Origin: Porphyromonadaceae bacterium
GTDB taxonomy: Bacteria > Bacteroidota > Bacteroidia > Bacteroidales > Dysgonomonadaceae
DNA length: 64,000 nt
Direction: 5' to 3'
NCBI GenBank assembly: GCA_021372865.1
Contig: JAJFTO010000014.1
Span: 146,654-210,653 of the forward strand
Both the position numbers and the translations under genes were made by a program. Each line of letters begins with the position of its first letter. Position 1 is the first letter of the stretch. Positions 8,692 through 18,500 of this stretch are shown here, one piece after another. The notes under the pieces are model-generated. The model saw nothing but the letters and a program-made list of their open reading frames with translations. It had not been told where the DNA came from and ran no database searches.

Positions 8692-9591
8692 TCATCTGAG
8701 ACAGGCGGCCAGGGCGATTGAGAAAAGTTTACTCCGTTCATCGTCCGATCGGGAGGTAAGCACGATGGGCACTGTGGCGCCTACGATCACAGCAGCTACA
8801 GTAGCTCCGCCCAGGAAGTTGAGCGCTTTGTAGAACATGTTTCCAGCTTCGATATCAGGCGCCAGGATGATGTCGCAGTCACCCGCCACTTCACTTGTAA
8901 CACCTTTGCTCCGCGCCGATTCCCTGTTCACGGCTATGTCTATCGCGAAGGGGCCATCCACGATACACCCTTCTATCACTCCTGCATGGTTCATCTGTTT
9001 CAATTGGACAGCATGCAACGTGGCCTCCATTTTGGGATTCACTTTCTCCACAGCAGCAGCCACAGCCACTTTGGGGGTTTGAATATCCAAAAAGTGACAG
9101 ACACTGACTGCATTTTGAATGATTTGTACTTTCTCCTCCATATCCGGGGCGATATTCATGGCCACGTCAGTCACACAGAATATCTTGTGGTAGTAGGGCG
9201 ATTGAAAGAATGCCACATGACTCAATAGTTGTTTTGTGCGTAGTCCCTCCTCCCGGTCGACTACCGCCTTCAGCAGATCACCCGTCGTCACACGGCCTTT
9301 CATCAAAATATCGGCCTCACCTCCCCTTACTTTTGACACAGCAATCCGGGCGGACGCTGCCGCATCGCCACCATGATCCACAATCTCAATACCCTCCATG
9401 CTAAAACCGATGGCCTGTGCAATCTTTTCAATCTCAGGCCTGTTCCCGACCAACAGAGGTTGCACAATTCCCAGACGTGTTGCCTCCTGCAAAGCCTCCA
9501 GCACATGCCGGTCTTCCGCGGCAGCAACCGCTACAACAGACTTTGGTCCGTTTTTGGCCCGCGCTATCAGTTCACTTAAATCACGGATCAT
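8692..9591 (-). CDS. ptb: Phosphate butyryltransferase
   Basis: A 299-residue member of the PTA/PTB family, which exchanges CoA of butyryl-CoA (or other short acyl-CoA) for phosphate. It begins at the family-typical IRDLSELIARAK and keeps the conserved blocks VAVAAAEDRHVLEALQ, LMKGRVTTGDLLKAVV, FCVTDVAMNIAPD, IVDGPFAIDIAVN and ILAPDIEAGNMFYKALNF. The stand-alone length without a DRTGG domain or MaoC domain separates it from Pta and bifunctional forms. It is the first gene of the ptb-buk-ATP-grasp operon. Butyrate versus branched-chain specificity cannot be told from sequence. Confidence 0.92.
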   Translation of the reverse strand: MIRDLSELIARAKNGPKSVVAVAAAEDRHVLEALQEATRLGIVQPLLVGNRPEIEKIAQAIGFSMEGIEIVDHGGDAAASARIAVSKVRGGEADILMKGRVTTGDLLKAVVDREEGLRTKQLLSHVAFFQSPYYHKIFCVTDVAMNIAPDMEEKVQIIQNAVSVCHFLDIQTPKVAVAAAVEKVNPKMEATLHAVQLKQMNHAGVIEGCIVDGPFAIDIAVNRESARSKGVTSEVAGDCDIILAPDIEAGNMFYKALNFLGGATVAAVIVGATVPIVLTSRSDDERSKLFSIALAACLR

Positions 9592-9856
9592 CTCAACTGT
9601 TATTTTGAAGCTTTTTACTTACAAAAGAACAAAAAATATTGCATATAAAGACGATTTAAAGGGATTTACTCGGGTGCTTACAGAATAACTCTAGCAAGTT
9701 TCTTTAGACTCTCATTTACATAGTGTTTTCCAGTGTAAAGAGAAATTATCCTCTTAGCAATCATGGACCATGGACAATTTATAATGATTTTAAACCGAAC
9801 AACATCAGATAATTAATCATAATTATCATTGGTTATCAATATTAATTTGGACAAGA

Positions 9857-9868
9857 TTTTGGACAATT
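9857..9868. repeat. TTTTGGACAATT direct repeat, copy 1
   Basis: The 11-mer TTTGGACAATT occurs here (9858-9868) across the stop of the AlbA_2 gene, and again at 11637-11647 and 11723-11733 on the other side of that gene. A degenerate neighbour (TTTGGACAAG) lies at 9846-9855. The meaning is unknown. They may be regulatory sites or scars of gene insertion. Confidence 0.5.
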
Positions 9869-11615
9869 ACTTGATTTTTCCTCTTTTCTTCAGTTCTTCA
9901 AAGCCAATTTGTACTGCCTCATTGATCAATTGTATTCTTTCTTTATGATTGTCACTTAATATATACCTTGTTCCACTACCTGATCCTATGGTTTTTAGTA
10001 AATCAGCATCAAGCATTTTCTCAACAAAATATTTTATTTTGCGTCGGGTTATATGCCCTTCAAACAGATTTACGAAATCCCCCATCTTTGCTTTGTGGTG
10101 CTTCGTCAGATATATCTGTATCATTGTGAAAGCCTGATTTATATCCCAATCGGTTAGTTTTGAATATTCAACCTTTTTATCGGCAAATTCATAGTAGTCC
10201 TTACATAGAATATATGTCGTTCCTTTTGTTTTACCAATAGGTTCAATCAGCTTCTTATCTTTCAATTTATCAATTATGTTTTTATCAAAGGAGCGTTTAT
10301 TACCCTTCCGGATCTCATTTAAGGTAACGATATCGAAAACGGACAATTTGTTATCATCAGGCAGGGAATCCTGTACTGATCTGATAAATAGGGCAAAGGC
10401 TTTATCTTCAATTTCAGCCGAAAGAGTGAGATTTACACTAAAGTCATCACTCCGTGAATAATCCGGATCGGGTTTCCCTTCTGACAACGTATTGATAAAA
10501 ATTCTGTCTATCCCTTGTCCTGATCGCTCAACCAACCCTGTTTTTGACAATACATCAGCCAACAAACGATTTCTCGGGGTACTTGGAACGGACAATAGGT
10601 TATCTATTGAAACGCCATGTGGAAATCCCCCGGCACTGATTATGGACATTTTCAAAGGATATTGCTTTATAATTGTTTCACTTTGCCTTCTGTAATCTCT
10701 ATGTGAAATCGCATTATTTAGGGCTTCACGAATAACCTCTTCGTTAAACAATGGTATTTCGAATGTATTGAAAACACCTTCTCGAACAGGAATTGACCCA
10801 TTACGGAGGTTGATCAAGTTCCATATCTTCTCAACCATGACAAAGAAGGGCTGTTGAAATTTTTGCCGATTATCAAAGTGAATTTGAGACTCGGCAGCTC
10901 GGTATTCAAGCATTACGGCAGCTTGTGGTAATTTTTCTATCAAAACATCTTCTTTGCCTAATAGGATTAATGCGGCATTAGTAAGATTTCCGGACTTAAA
11001 TAAATCTAAATCGGTAAGCACTTGTTCCTTTGACAAGAATTTAAAACCAGGATTTTTTTGTTTTATCGAATACTTGTCCTTCATTATTTCAATAGCCGAT
11101 TCATCCAAATCATCAATTACAAGACCTTGACAAATCTGTTGAGAAAAATCGGGTTCCTGCTCTTGAATGATTTTAAGATACACCTCGTCTGACATTGCCT
11201 TTAACTCTTCACCGACACGCATAAGAGCAATATCCTCAAACTTAAAAACCCGACCTATAGGTCGGGGAACAACGTCAATAACCAATACTCTTTTCTTGTT
11301 GTTATCAAACAATTCATATACGTCTGTCCGAATACCCGTGTCATTATAAATATCAGATTCTAATTTTCCAATCGCACCTTCGGCTTGTTTTGTTCCAATG
11401 ACTTCGTGCGGAAACTTATCATGCATCCCTATTACAAGAGAACCTCCTCCTTCATTACATAAGGCGGTAACATATCCCAAAATACATTTTCTGCGATCTT
11501 TCGGCTCAACTCGACCACCTCCATTGTAAGCAATGTTTCCTCCTTCGCCTTTTTTGAATTCCACCTTGTGCTCGGATTCTTTCATTAATTTAAGCTGCTC
11601 AATTGTTTTTCGCAT
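9867..11615 (-). CDS. AlbA_2/Schlafen-type ATP-binding protein (COG2865-like) of the defence island
   Basis: 582 residues from the ATG at 11615. A longer frame to 11645 would begin with TTG. The N-terminal ~150 residues form an AlbA_2 (Schlafen-type) domain: ESHEFK-like EHKVEFKKGEGG, CNEGGGSLVIGMHD and a VPRPIG strand. The middle has the GHKL-like/RecG-related C-terminal block of COG2865 proteins: EVIREALNNAISHRDYRR and SGQGIDRIF. The last ~150 residues look like two winged helices. Such proteins are often called ATP-dependent DNA helicase RecG by automatic annotation, but no helicase motifs are present. It lies 205 bp downstream of the ImmA-like gene on the same strand as the type I restriction operon, which suggests a defence accessory or regulator. 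Confidence 0.75.
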   Translation of the reverse strand: MRKTIEQLKLMKESEHKVEFKKGEGGNIAYNGGGRVEPKDRRKCILGYVTALCNEGGGSLVIGMHDKFPHEVIGTKQAEGAIGKLESDIYNDTGIRTDVYELFDNNKKRVLVIDVVPRPIGRVFKFEDIALMRVGEELKAMSDEVYLKIIQEQEPDFSQQICQGLVIDDLDESAIEIMKDKYSIKQKNPGFKFLSKEQVLTDLDLFKSGNLTNAALILLGKEDVLIEKLPQAAVMLEYRAAESQIHFDNRQKFQQPFFVMVEKIWNLINLRNGSIPVREGVFNTFEIPLFNEEVIREALNNAISHRDYRRQSETIIKQYPLKMSIISAGGFPHGVSIDNLLSVPSTPRNRLLADVLSKTGLVERSGQGIDRIFINTLSEGKPDPDYSRSDDFSVNLTLSAEIEDKAFALFIRSVQDSLPDDNKLSVFDIVTLNEIRKGNKRSFDKNIIDKLKDKKLIEPIGKTKGTTYILCKDYYEFADKKVEYSKLTDWDINQAFTMIQIYLTKHHKAKMGDFVNLFEGHITRRKIKYFVEKMLDADLLKTIGSGSGTRYILSDNHKERIQLINEAVQIGFEELKKRGKIK

Positions 11616-11636
11616 AAATGTTAATTTAATCGTTAA

Positions 11637-11647
11637 TTTGGACAATT
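11637..11647. repeat. TTTGGACAATT direct repeat, copy 2
   Basis: Second copy of the 11-mer, just upstream of the AlbA_2 gene start at 11615. It could be an operator for that gene. Confidence 0.5.
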
Positions 11648-11722
11648 CAAAAATGGTCAGTGCTCTGTATCACAAAAATTTAAATAAGAAATATTCTTGA
11701 TAATGAACAAAAATACATTTTT

Positions 11723-11733
11723 TTTGGACAATT
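11723..11733. repeat. TTTGGACAATT direct repeat, copy 3
   Basis: Third copy, in the 205-bp gap between the ImmA-like gene and the AlbA_2 gene and 86 bp from copy 2 (about eight helical turns). Confidence 0.5.
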
Positions 11734-11820
11734 TCGGCTATATGCTTTTGATAAAAAACTCTACCATTCATTTAAATATCAGGTTTTCAGTAATTTTCTC
11801 ATTCCTTTCGATGCGTCAAA

Positions 11821-12411
11821 TTAAGCTATAAATTCAAACTTAGCCAACTTAAGTTGCTGTAGGCGATATCTCAACGCCGCTTCGGAAACGCCGTATCGTT
11901 TCATTAAATCTACTTTTATTCCACTCCAAACACCAAAAGACCAATCGTTTTTGACGTATAGAAAATCTTTTGTTTTCGTTTTCTTTGAGTAGGCTAACAT
12001 TGCTAAAAAGGCACTTCTTATTTTCTGTTCAGGCATTAAAAAACAACTTGCAAAGTAGTTTGCTTCTTGTTCTATCGGGCTTTGCCATACCCCTTCCTCT
12101 ACAATCTCTTCATTTAAGCAATAAAACGCATTTTGCGTCAATTGATGAGATAAAAAGTAGTGTCCCAACTCGTGGGCGATTGTAAAGTGCGTTCGACCAT
12201 CGTTATCAATCGAGTTGTTCACCATTATATATAGCTGGCCGTTAGTATATTTAGTAAGGGCTCCAACGAAATTATTATTGAGTGAGCTTACTTTCCTAAA
12301 TTTTATCCTTTCAGCCTCCATTATTTCATTGAAAACTTTATGGACGCCTCCTCTCTTTACATATTTAGCCAACTGCTCATTAGCTATTTGTTCTATTACA
12401 CTATTATCCAT
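11821..12411 (-). CDS. ImmA/IrrE family zinc metallopeptidase
   Basis: 196 residues from the ATG at 12411. The open frame continues upstream inside hsdS, but the ATG at 12411 is preceded by a strong GAGGAGGA ribosome site and overlaps the hsdS stop by 8 bp, the same overlap length as hsdM/hsdS, so it is the likely start. The COG2856 signature is HELGHYFLSH with HELGH at 80-84, followed by EQEANYFASCFLMP, which supplies the third zinc ligand. Relatives cleave repressors (ImmA of ICEBs1, IrrE in stress response). Here it is the fourth gene of a type I restriction operon, where a role in control or signalling is plausible but not shown. No XRE-type repressor partner is in the operon. Confidence 0.85.
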   Translation of the reverse strand: MDNSVIEQIANEQLAKYVKRGGVHKVFNEIMEAERIKFRKVSSLNNNFVGALTKYTNGQLYIMVNNSIDNDGRTHFTIAHELGHYFLSHQLTQNAFYCLNEEIVEEGVWQSPIEQEANYFASCFLMPEQKIRSAFLAMLAYSKKTKTKDFLYVKNDWSFGVWSGIKVDLMKRYGVSEAALRYRLQQLKLAKFEFIA

Positions 12412-13924
12412 ATTCCTCCTCATCCATAACGTTGAATATTTCTCGAAGAGTAGGTCTGTCAATATCTCCTCTTGCCGCAAGCCCTTGACTTGACAACCAC
12501 AATTCAAATCGTTCGTCCTGCTCTTGGGGTACATGGGTTGTCGGAGTTTCTGTTTTCTTATATTCCACCGCCGCTTCCGCTGCAACATTGAACGTTTGCG
12601 CTTGCTCCTGATATTCTTCCTTAAAACCTATCTGCCCGTTCATCAGCATTGGCAAGAGCCAATCTCGAAGAGAAGCAAGTTGCTGGTTTTCTGTCAATAA
12701 TTTTTGCTTCTTCTTCTCAATATCTTGCATAAAGTCATAAAACTTGGATACAATATCTTCTCTTGGTATGACTGAGCAATATGAGTTTACGAAACTATCA
12801 AAAAGGAAGTTTTTTATTCCACTTGTTTTACCTTCATAACCAAAGAAAACGCCATTATCATAAAGCATATTCCAGAGAAAAGCGAAATTATATAGATATT
12901 TTTCGTTTCTCAATGAGATAGTTTTACAGAAATTAGAACAAATCAAAGGATTTTCAAAACGACTTAATGTTTCTTGGGTTAGGTAAGCCATTCTCCCTGT
13001 GGATTGTGTTGGGCTACCTCCTGATATTTCAATAATTACATCGTGTGGCGTTAATATTTTTGCGCTATTTTTCTCTAATATATATCTTTCAGGCGGATTT
13101 AGTTCACCGTTATTATTCAAACCATTTATATCTGCCCCTCGAATACAAGATACTTTTAATATGTAATTCCCTTCTTCTTGCTCTTTTCCCCAATCTCCGT
13201 TTTTGACCGAAAGAATCCAATCTGCAATTTTTCCAACATTCCACACCTCAGGAATTTTTCGTTTTAATTCTTTACTGTAAACCATTTTGCCACCCGAGGA
13301 TTTATATGGTTTTCCGTTATTATCGGGGAAATCAAACTGCACAAACCAATAATCATACAGCGTTTTTGCCATTGTTCCCAATTCTGTATTGATACGGTTG
13401 TTAAGCTCTATTTTATCGTCTAAGGAAGAAAGAACCGAAGCAATGCGTTGTTGTTGTTTCTCATTTGGTAAGAACAAATGCACATTATCCATTAATTTTG
13501 TATTAAGAGAGGGCATTGTTGCTCCGACAGAGATGTTTAACATCATTCTCTTAAAAAAACTCTGCCTAAAATAATAACTTACAAATTTGGGATTGGCTTT
13601 TTCTTTATTTATTCTTACTCTTAAACACCTTCCAGAAAATAACCAGCCTGCTTCATCTTTCGAAACATAAGTACATCTATCTATAGAGCCTACACGACTA
13701 AAAACAATGTCTCCTTCTTCTAAAATATACTTAGATAGTCTATTTTTATCGTCATCTCTGACAAATGGTAAGTTCTGCGTTGTAAATTTATAACCTCCTA
13801 AATGTTCCACCGTAACAATCGGAGTTCCCATAGATACATAATCTTCTTCGTGAAGTTGACTACCGAAGGGGCCTGTTTGAGAGAATCCTATTTGCCTTAT
13901 ATAAATTTTTTTAAGTTTAGTCAT
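12404..13924 (-). CDS. hsdS: Type I restriction-modification specificity subunit S
   Basis: A 506-residue specificity subunit that directs the methyltransferase and nuclease subunits to a bipartite site. Two target-recognition domains are visible, residues ~5-150 and ~215-390, each followed by a conserved helix: KQQQRIASVLSSLDDKIELNNRINTELG after the first and FYDFMQDIEKKKQKLLTENQQLASLRDWLLPMLMNGQI after the second. A tail of about 60 residues after the second helix (AEAAVEYKKTETPTTHVP to the end) is extra compared with typical HsdS. Its start overlaps the hsdM stop by 8 bp and its stop overlaps the ImmA-like start, so translation is coupled through the whole operon. Confidence 0.93.
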   Translation of the reverse strand: MTKLKKIYIRQIGFSQTGPFGSQLHEEDYVSMGTPIVTVEHLGGYKFTTQNLPFVRDDDKNRLSKYILEEGDIVFSRVGSIDRCTYVSKDEAGWLFSGRCLRVRINKEKANPKFVSYYFRQSFFKRMMLNISVGATMPSLNTKLMDNVHLFLPNEKQQQRIASVLSSLDDKIELNNRINTELGTMAKTLYDYWFVQFDFPDNNGKPYKSSGGKMVYSKELKRKIPEVWNVGKIADWILSVKNGDWGKEQEEGNYILKVSCIRGADINGLNNNGELNPPERYILEKNSAKILTPHDVIIEISGGSPTQSTGRMAYLTQETLSRFENPLICSNFCKTISLRNEKYLYNFAFLWNMLYDNGVFFGYEGKTSGIKNFLFDSFVNSYCSVIPREDIVSKFYDFMQDIEKKKQKLLTENQQLASLRDWLLPMLMNGQIGFKEEYQEQAQTFNVAAEAAVEYKKTETPTTHVPQEQDERFELWLSSQGLAARGDIDRPTLREIFNVMDEEEYG

Positions 13925-15545
13925 AGCTCAACCCTCCCAACTGCTTTTTGATTTCCTCTTCTAATTGGTGCGATTCGATGAAAAGTAGGTCAAGCGTATC
14001 AGTATAAGTTCTTATCTTTTCAGCAAATTCTTCGGCAGTAATATCTACATACTCAATTTTTACTTCAAAATATTGCCCTGCACTGAACGAATAATTTTTA
14101 GTTTTAATATCGTCATCGGTTACCACCACCGAAAAATCATTTTCCGCCTGTTTTTTATTCATCGTATTAATAATACGCTGTTCTTCGGCAGGAGTAAGTA
14201 CGGTGCGCTGATTTTTCCCTTCTTTCACGGTTTCACCCAATTTGGACGCATCCACCAGCACAATCTTTTTCATATCGGCTTTTTTGTCCAAGAATAGTAC
14301 GCTCACGTTGGTTCCCGTGCTTGCAAATATGTTGCTCGGCATGCTGACTACACCACGTAGCATTTTGCGGTCAATCATCGCTTCCCGAATTTTTTTTTCA
14401 ATACCGCTTTGTGTCGTGATAAACCCTGTCGGCACAACAACAGCTGCCTTTCCCGTGTCGTTCAAGCTGTACATGATATGCTGAATAAACATCAGGTAAA
14501 TAGACATTTTGTCTTTATCCTTATTCGGAATCTTCGGTATACCTGCGAAAAAACGCTCCTTGAAGCTGTCTTTTTCCAAATCATCTCTAAAGTCGGAAAA
14601 ATCGAGTTTAAAGGGTGGATTAGAAACTATATAATCGAATTTTGATTCCAAATAGTAAGGCTGAGCAATGGTATTGGTTCTGACAATATTCGGAATACTG
14701 TGAGTTAGGTTATTCAATACCAAGTTAAGACGCAACATCGTACTCGATTTTTGTGAAATATCTTCGGAATAAATGGTGCATTTCTCCTCTCCTATTTTAT
14801 GTGCCAAAGACATTAACAGTGAGCCGGATCCTACGCTTGGGTCATAACATCGTGCCTTTTTCACCTCACCTTCCACCAGAATGCTCGCAATAATCCGAGC
14901 AACGGCATTTGGGGTATAGTATTCAGCATATTTACCTCCCGAATCGGAGTTGTAATCCTTAATAAGGTATTCAAAAATATCCTTGAAGAAATCATATTTC
15001 TCTTCGAAATAGTTATCGAAGCTTTCTTCAAAGCTAAACTCAAACAGTTTATTGATTAGGGCTTTACAAAAACTATCCCGTTGTGAAGAATCGGAAATAA
15101 ATTGGCTCAACTCATCGAATAACTTATCTTTTGCCCCCGAGAAAGACTTTACGGAGAAAACATCAGCATTCTCAATACTAATTTGGCGCAAGGTATCGTC
15201 AAACAGTTTGGCAAAATCGTCATCATTTTGGCGGTTGTACAAATGGGCAATCAACTGATAGGGCTGTAAACGAGGCACATTGGGATTAAGCGAAGCCAGT
15301 AGAAATTTATAGTCTTCCTCACCCATAGATGTCAAAGCATCGGCGAAATTTTCGCTTGATGCCAATTCGGGATTTTCCCGTTTTACTTCAAAACGAAACT
15401 TATCGTTGAGAAACTTATACAGGAATACCTGCGTGATGATTTTAAATTCGTTTCCGTCGTTGCCCAATCCATAATTGGCACAAACACTTTTCAAATTATC
15501 AATCAGTTGCTTTGTTTTCGTCGTAAAACTTATATCTTGCGTCAT
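13917..15545 (-). CDS. hsdM: Type I restriction-modification DNA N6-adenine methyltransferase subunit M
   Basis: A 542-residue methyltransferase. The N-terminal ~160 residues form the HsdM_N helical domain. The SAM-binding motif DPSVGSGSLL begins at residue 235 and the catalytic N6-adenine motif NPPF is at 309-312. The C-terminal helical part contacts HsdS. Length fits the 500-550 range of the family. It follows hsdR by 6 bp and overlaps hsdS by 8 bp. It methylates the host site and, with HsdR and HsdS, forms the restriction complex. Confidence 0.95.
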   Translation of the reverse strand: MTQDISFTTKTKQLIDNLKSVCANYGLGNDGNEFKIITQVFLYKFLNDKFRFEVKRENPELASSENFADALTSMGEEDYKFLLASLNPNVPRLQPYQLIAHLYNRQNDDDFAKLFDDTLRQISIENADVFSVKSFSGAKDKLFDELSQFISDSSQRDSFCKALINKLFEFSFEESFDNYFEEKYDFFKDIFEYLIKDYNSDSGGKYAEYYTPNAVARIIASILVEGEVKKARCYDPSVGSGSLLMSLAHKIGEEKCTIYSEDISQKSSTMLRLNLVLNNLTHSIPNIVRTNTIAQPYYLESKFDYIVSNPPFKLDFSDFRDDLEKDSFKERFFAGIPKIPNKDKDKMSIYLMFIQHIMYSLNDTGKAAVVVPTGFITTQSGIEKKIREAMIDRKMLRGVVSMPSNIFASTGTNVSVLFLDKKADMKKIVLVDASKLGETVKEGKNQRTVLTPAEEQRIINTMNKKQAENDFSVVVTDDDIKTKNYSFSAGQYFEVKIEYVDITAEEFAEKIRTYTDTLDLLFIESHQLEEEIKKQLGGLSYD

Positions 15546-15551
15546 TTACCT

Positions 15552-18500
15552 TTAAGCGATATCGTTATATAATTGCATATATTCTCTCACAATCAGTTGA
15601 TTGATATTTTCTGTTGTAGCATAATCCAACTGAATATTTTCCTTTTTCTTAAACTCGTTTACCACCACCTGCATCAGGTATTTAGTGAAATAGGGTTGAT
15701 TCTTTAGGATATCTTCTTGTCCTTCGAGTTTGCTATCCACAGTGTTTTTTACCTGCATCAACGCTCGGTGCAATTGGCGTTCTTTCGAATTAAGCGTAGT
15801 TTTTTCCGCCAAACGTTTATGTATGCGAGCATATTTCTCGTCATTCTCGTATTTCGCTCTAAGTAAGGCGTTTTTACGATTCAGTTCTTTTGCTTCATCG
15901 TATATCTTACGGAGCAATCGCATATTCTCAATCATATCAGTCTGCATGGTCTCAGACAGATTTTTCTTCTTGAAAATACGCTCCAATTCTTCTCGCAGAC
16001 TTACAAAATGAGGGTCGGCAGGGTCAAAATTACTTTGCAAGGCTTCACGGGTTTTACGCAATGCCTCTTTGTATTCATCTGCCAACTTGAGTTCTTCTTC
16101 TCCCACTTTGATAAATTGGAAAATAATATCTTCCAAAGCCGTATTCAATAGCTTCTGGGTGGCTTCTTCGTTGCCTATATTTTCTACAAAATTGAGATTA
16201 TCCAAACGGTTTTGCGCCTCAATCAATAAGCGATTCAACAAATCGAAATCGGCTATTGCGCCCAATTCTTCATAACCGTTTATCGCAATGATATTCTTCA
16301 ATTCTTTGGCTGACCGCAAGGCTTTAATCAATTGTAACAACTCTTTTTTGTCGGTCAGTTGAGCAATTTGTTGGGAAAAATTTTCACGGTTATTCGTGTC
16401 GTAATTAAAAAGCGTTTCGCTTATTTGCTGTAGTTCTTCCCTTATCTCTGCTTCCGACTTAAATAAATTGGTATAGAATTGAATATCATCTCCCAGTTCA
16501 TTTTGTAGTTCGTCAAAGTACAGTTGGTTCGTGCGATTAAATGCTTTGGAAATATCCGCAAAATCGACCACATAACCATATTCATATTTCTTGTAAGGGC
16601 GATTTACCCTCGTCAAAGTTTGCAACAGATTATGATCCTGAATAACACGGGCCAAATAGAGTTTCTTCAATCGCTTGGCATCAAACCCCGTCAATAACAT
16701 ATTGTATACAAACAAAATATCAATCTTGCCCGCTTTGTAGGCTTTAATCAGTTCCTTGCGAATGGTCGTATCATTTTCGTCGTGTAAAATCAGAGCGGCA
16801 GTCAATTTATTGTTTTTTCGTTTTCTATACGGAATAGTAGGCTCTGCCGCCTCAGGAAGTTTTTCGGCATCTACCTCTTGTATACCGTATCTGTTTTCGA
16901 ATAGCTGGAACAACATTTTTGCTTGTTTAGATGAATCACAAACGACCATCCCGCCCAATGTGTCATCTTGCCAGGTTTCACGAAACTCATTCAAGTCGTC
17001 GGTTATATAATTGAGCAAGCCTTCGGCAAATCGCCTATCGGCATATACATCCGAAGTTTTTATTTCCCCATGCAATACCTTTATCTGCTCCATCACTTCC
17101 TTCATCTGCATTTTGAAACTGCCCTCAATCTCTTCCCTTATAAGGCGGAGTGTGTAGCCATCTGCAATAGAACGGTTATAATAGTATTTATGGATATAGT
17201 TACCGAACAACAGCCTCGAATCATACTCTTTTGCCACTTCCCGTAGTAGAGGTGTTCCCGTTAAAGCTATAATAACTGCATTTTTATCTGAATTTATCAA
17301 GTTTGCCAGATAGTTACCCTTAGGATTATAACTTCGGTGTGCTTCGTCCAGAAAATAAATACGTTGTGTATTAATGTCGTAATTGGGTATTTTGGCCACA
17401 ACGGAATTTTCGCTGAACTTCTGGATATTCACCACTGTAATTTCTGGTTGTCCACTATCATTATGAATTGCTCCCACCACTTTCATATCCTGAATAAAAT
17501 CCTGCTTGGAGTTTACCCGATTGACTTTCAATCCTCTGTTTGAGAATTCGGTCGAAGCCTGTATAAGCAAATCCAGACGATCAACTATAAAATAAAACTT
17601 GGGGATTACATTCTTTTGTTGATAATAATCCGTCAGATGTTTTACATTATAGTAAGCCAGTGCCGTTTTACCAGAACCTTGCGTATGCCAAATAATTCCT
17701 TTATGCCAACCTTTATCAAGTTTGGAAGCAATTGCTTTTGTCGCAAATAATTGCGGGTAGCGCATAATGTGTTTTTGCAATCCGCTATCCTCATCTACAT
17801 AAGCAAAAGCATAACGCAGTATAAAAGACAAACGCTCCCTACTGAACAGTGATGTCAGTATCCGATGCGTTGGAGTAGTTGGAGCTTTGTTGGTGTTAAA
17901 CTCAGGGCTATGTTTGATTACCAGTAAATTATTATCCTTCAAAATCATATTCTCATCTTCTTGCGAAATGGCCAGTAATTTCTGGTTTACAGGATAATCT
18001 TCATCCTCACGAAAATAGTTGAAAGACAAATCAGAATAAGCCGAAGTGGCATAGAAAGCCCCAAAAATCGGTTCTACAATTCCATCCTCATATTCCATGT
18101 TGTTGGAAAAGACCATAAGTTGTGTAATATTCGCAAAACGGCGGAAACACGTATTCTTGAATCGGGCATTGATACGGTTTCGCTCTGCAATAATCCCTTC
18201 TTTATTATGCGGTTTCTTAACTTCCACAAAAGCAAGCGGCATTCCGTTTACCAGTAGTGTAATATCAGGGCGAAATTCTTCATCGCCGTTTTTACAAGTT
18301 AATTCCGTTGTAACATGAAAACTATTGTTATTGAAATCTTTGAAATCGATCAGCTTAATTCCCGAAGTTGCAGTTAGGCGTTGATGAAATTTTCTTCCTA
18401 AATCTTCATAATCCAGCTCTAAACTTATTTCGTCCAACATGCGGAGGATATCTTCTTTGGTGTAATCAGGATTAATTCCGTGTACGCTGTCCACAAAGAT

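Noticed and set aside
9867..11615. RecG-type DNA helicase
   Set aside because: No helicase motifs are present. The AlbA_2 and COG2865 features explain the similarity that leads to that name.
11821..12411. Toxin-antitoxin pair with the AlbA_2 gene
   Set aside because: A 205-bp gap, the large partner size and the lack of an XRE or toxin domain do not fit a known system.
12412..12588. N-terminal extension of the ImmA-like gene
   Set aside because: It overlaps hsdS in another frame. A strong ribosome site and ATG at 12411 give the family-typical start.
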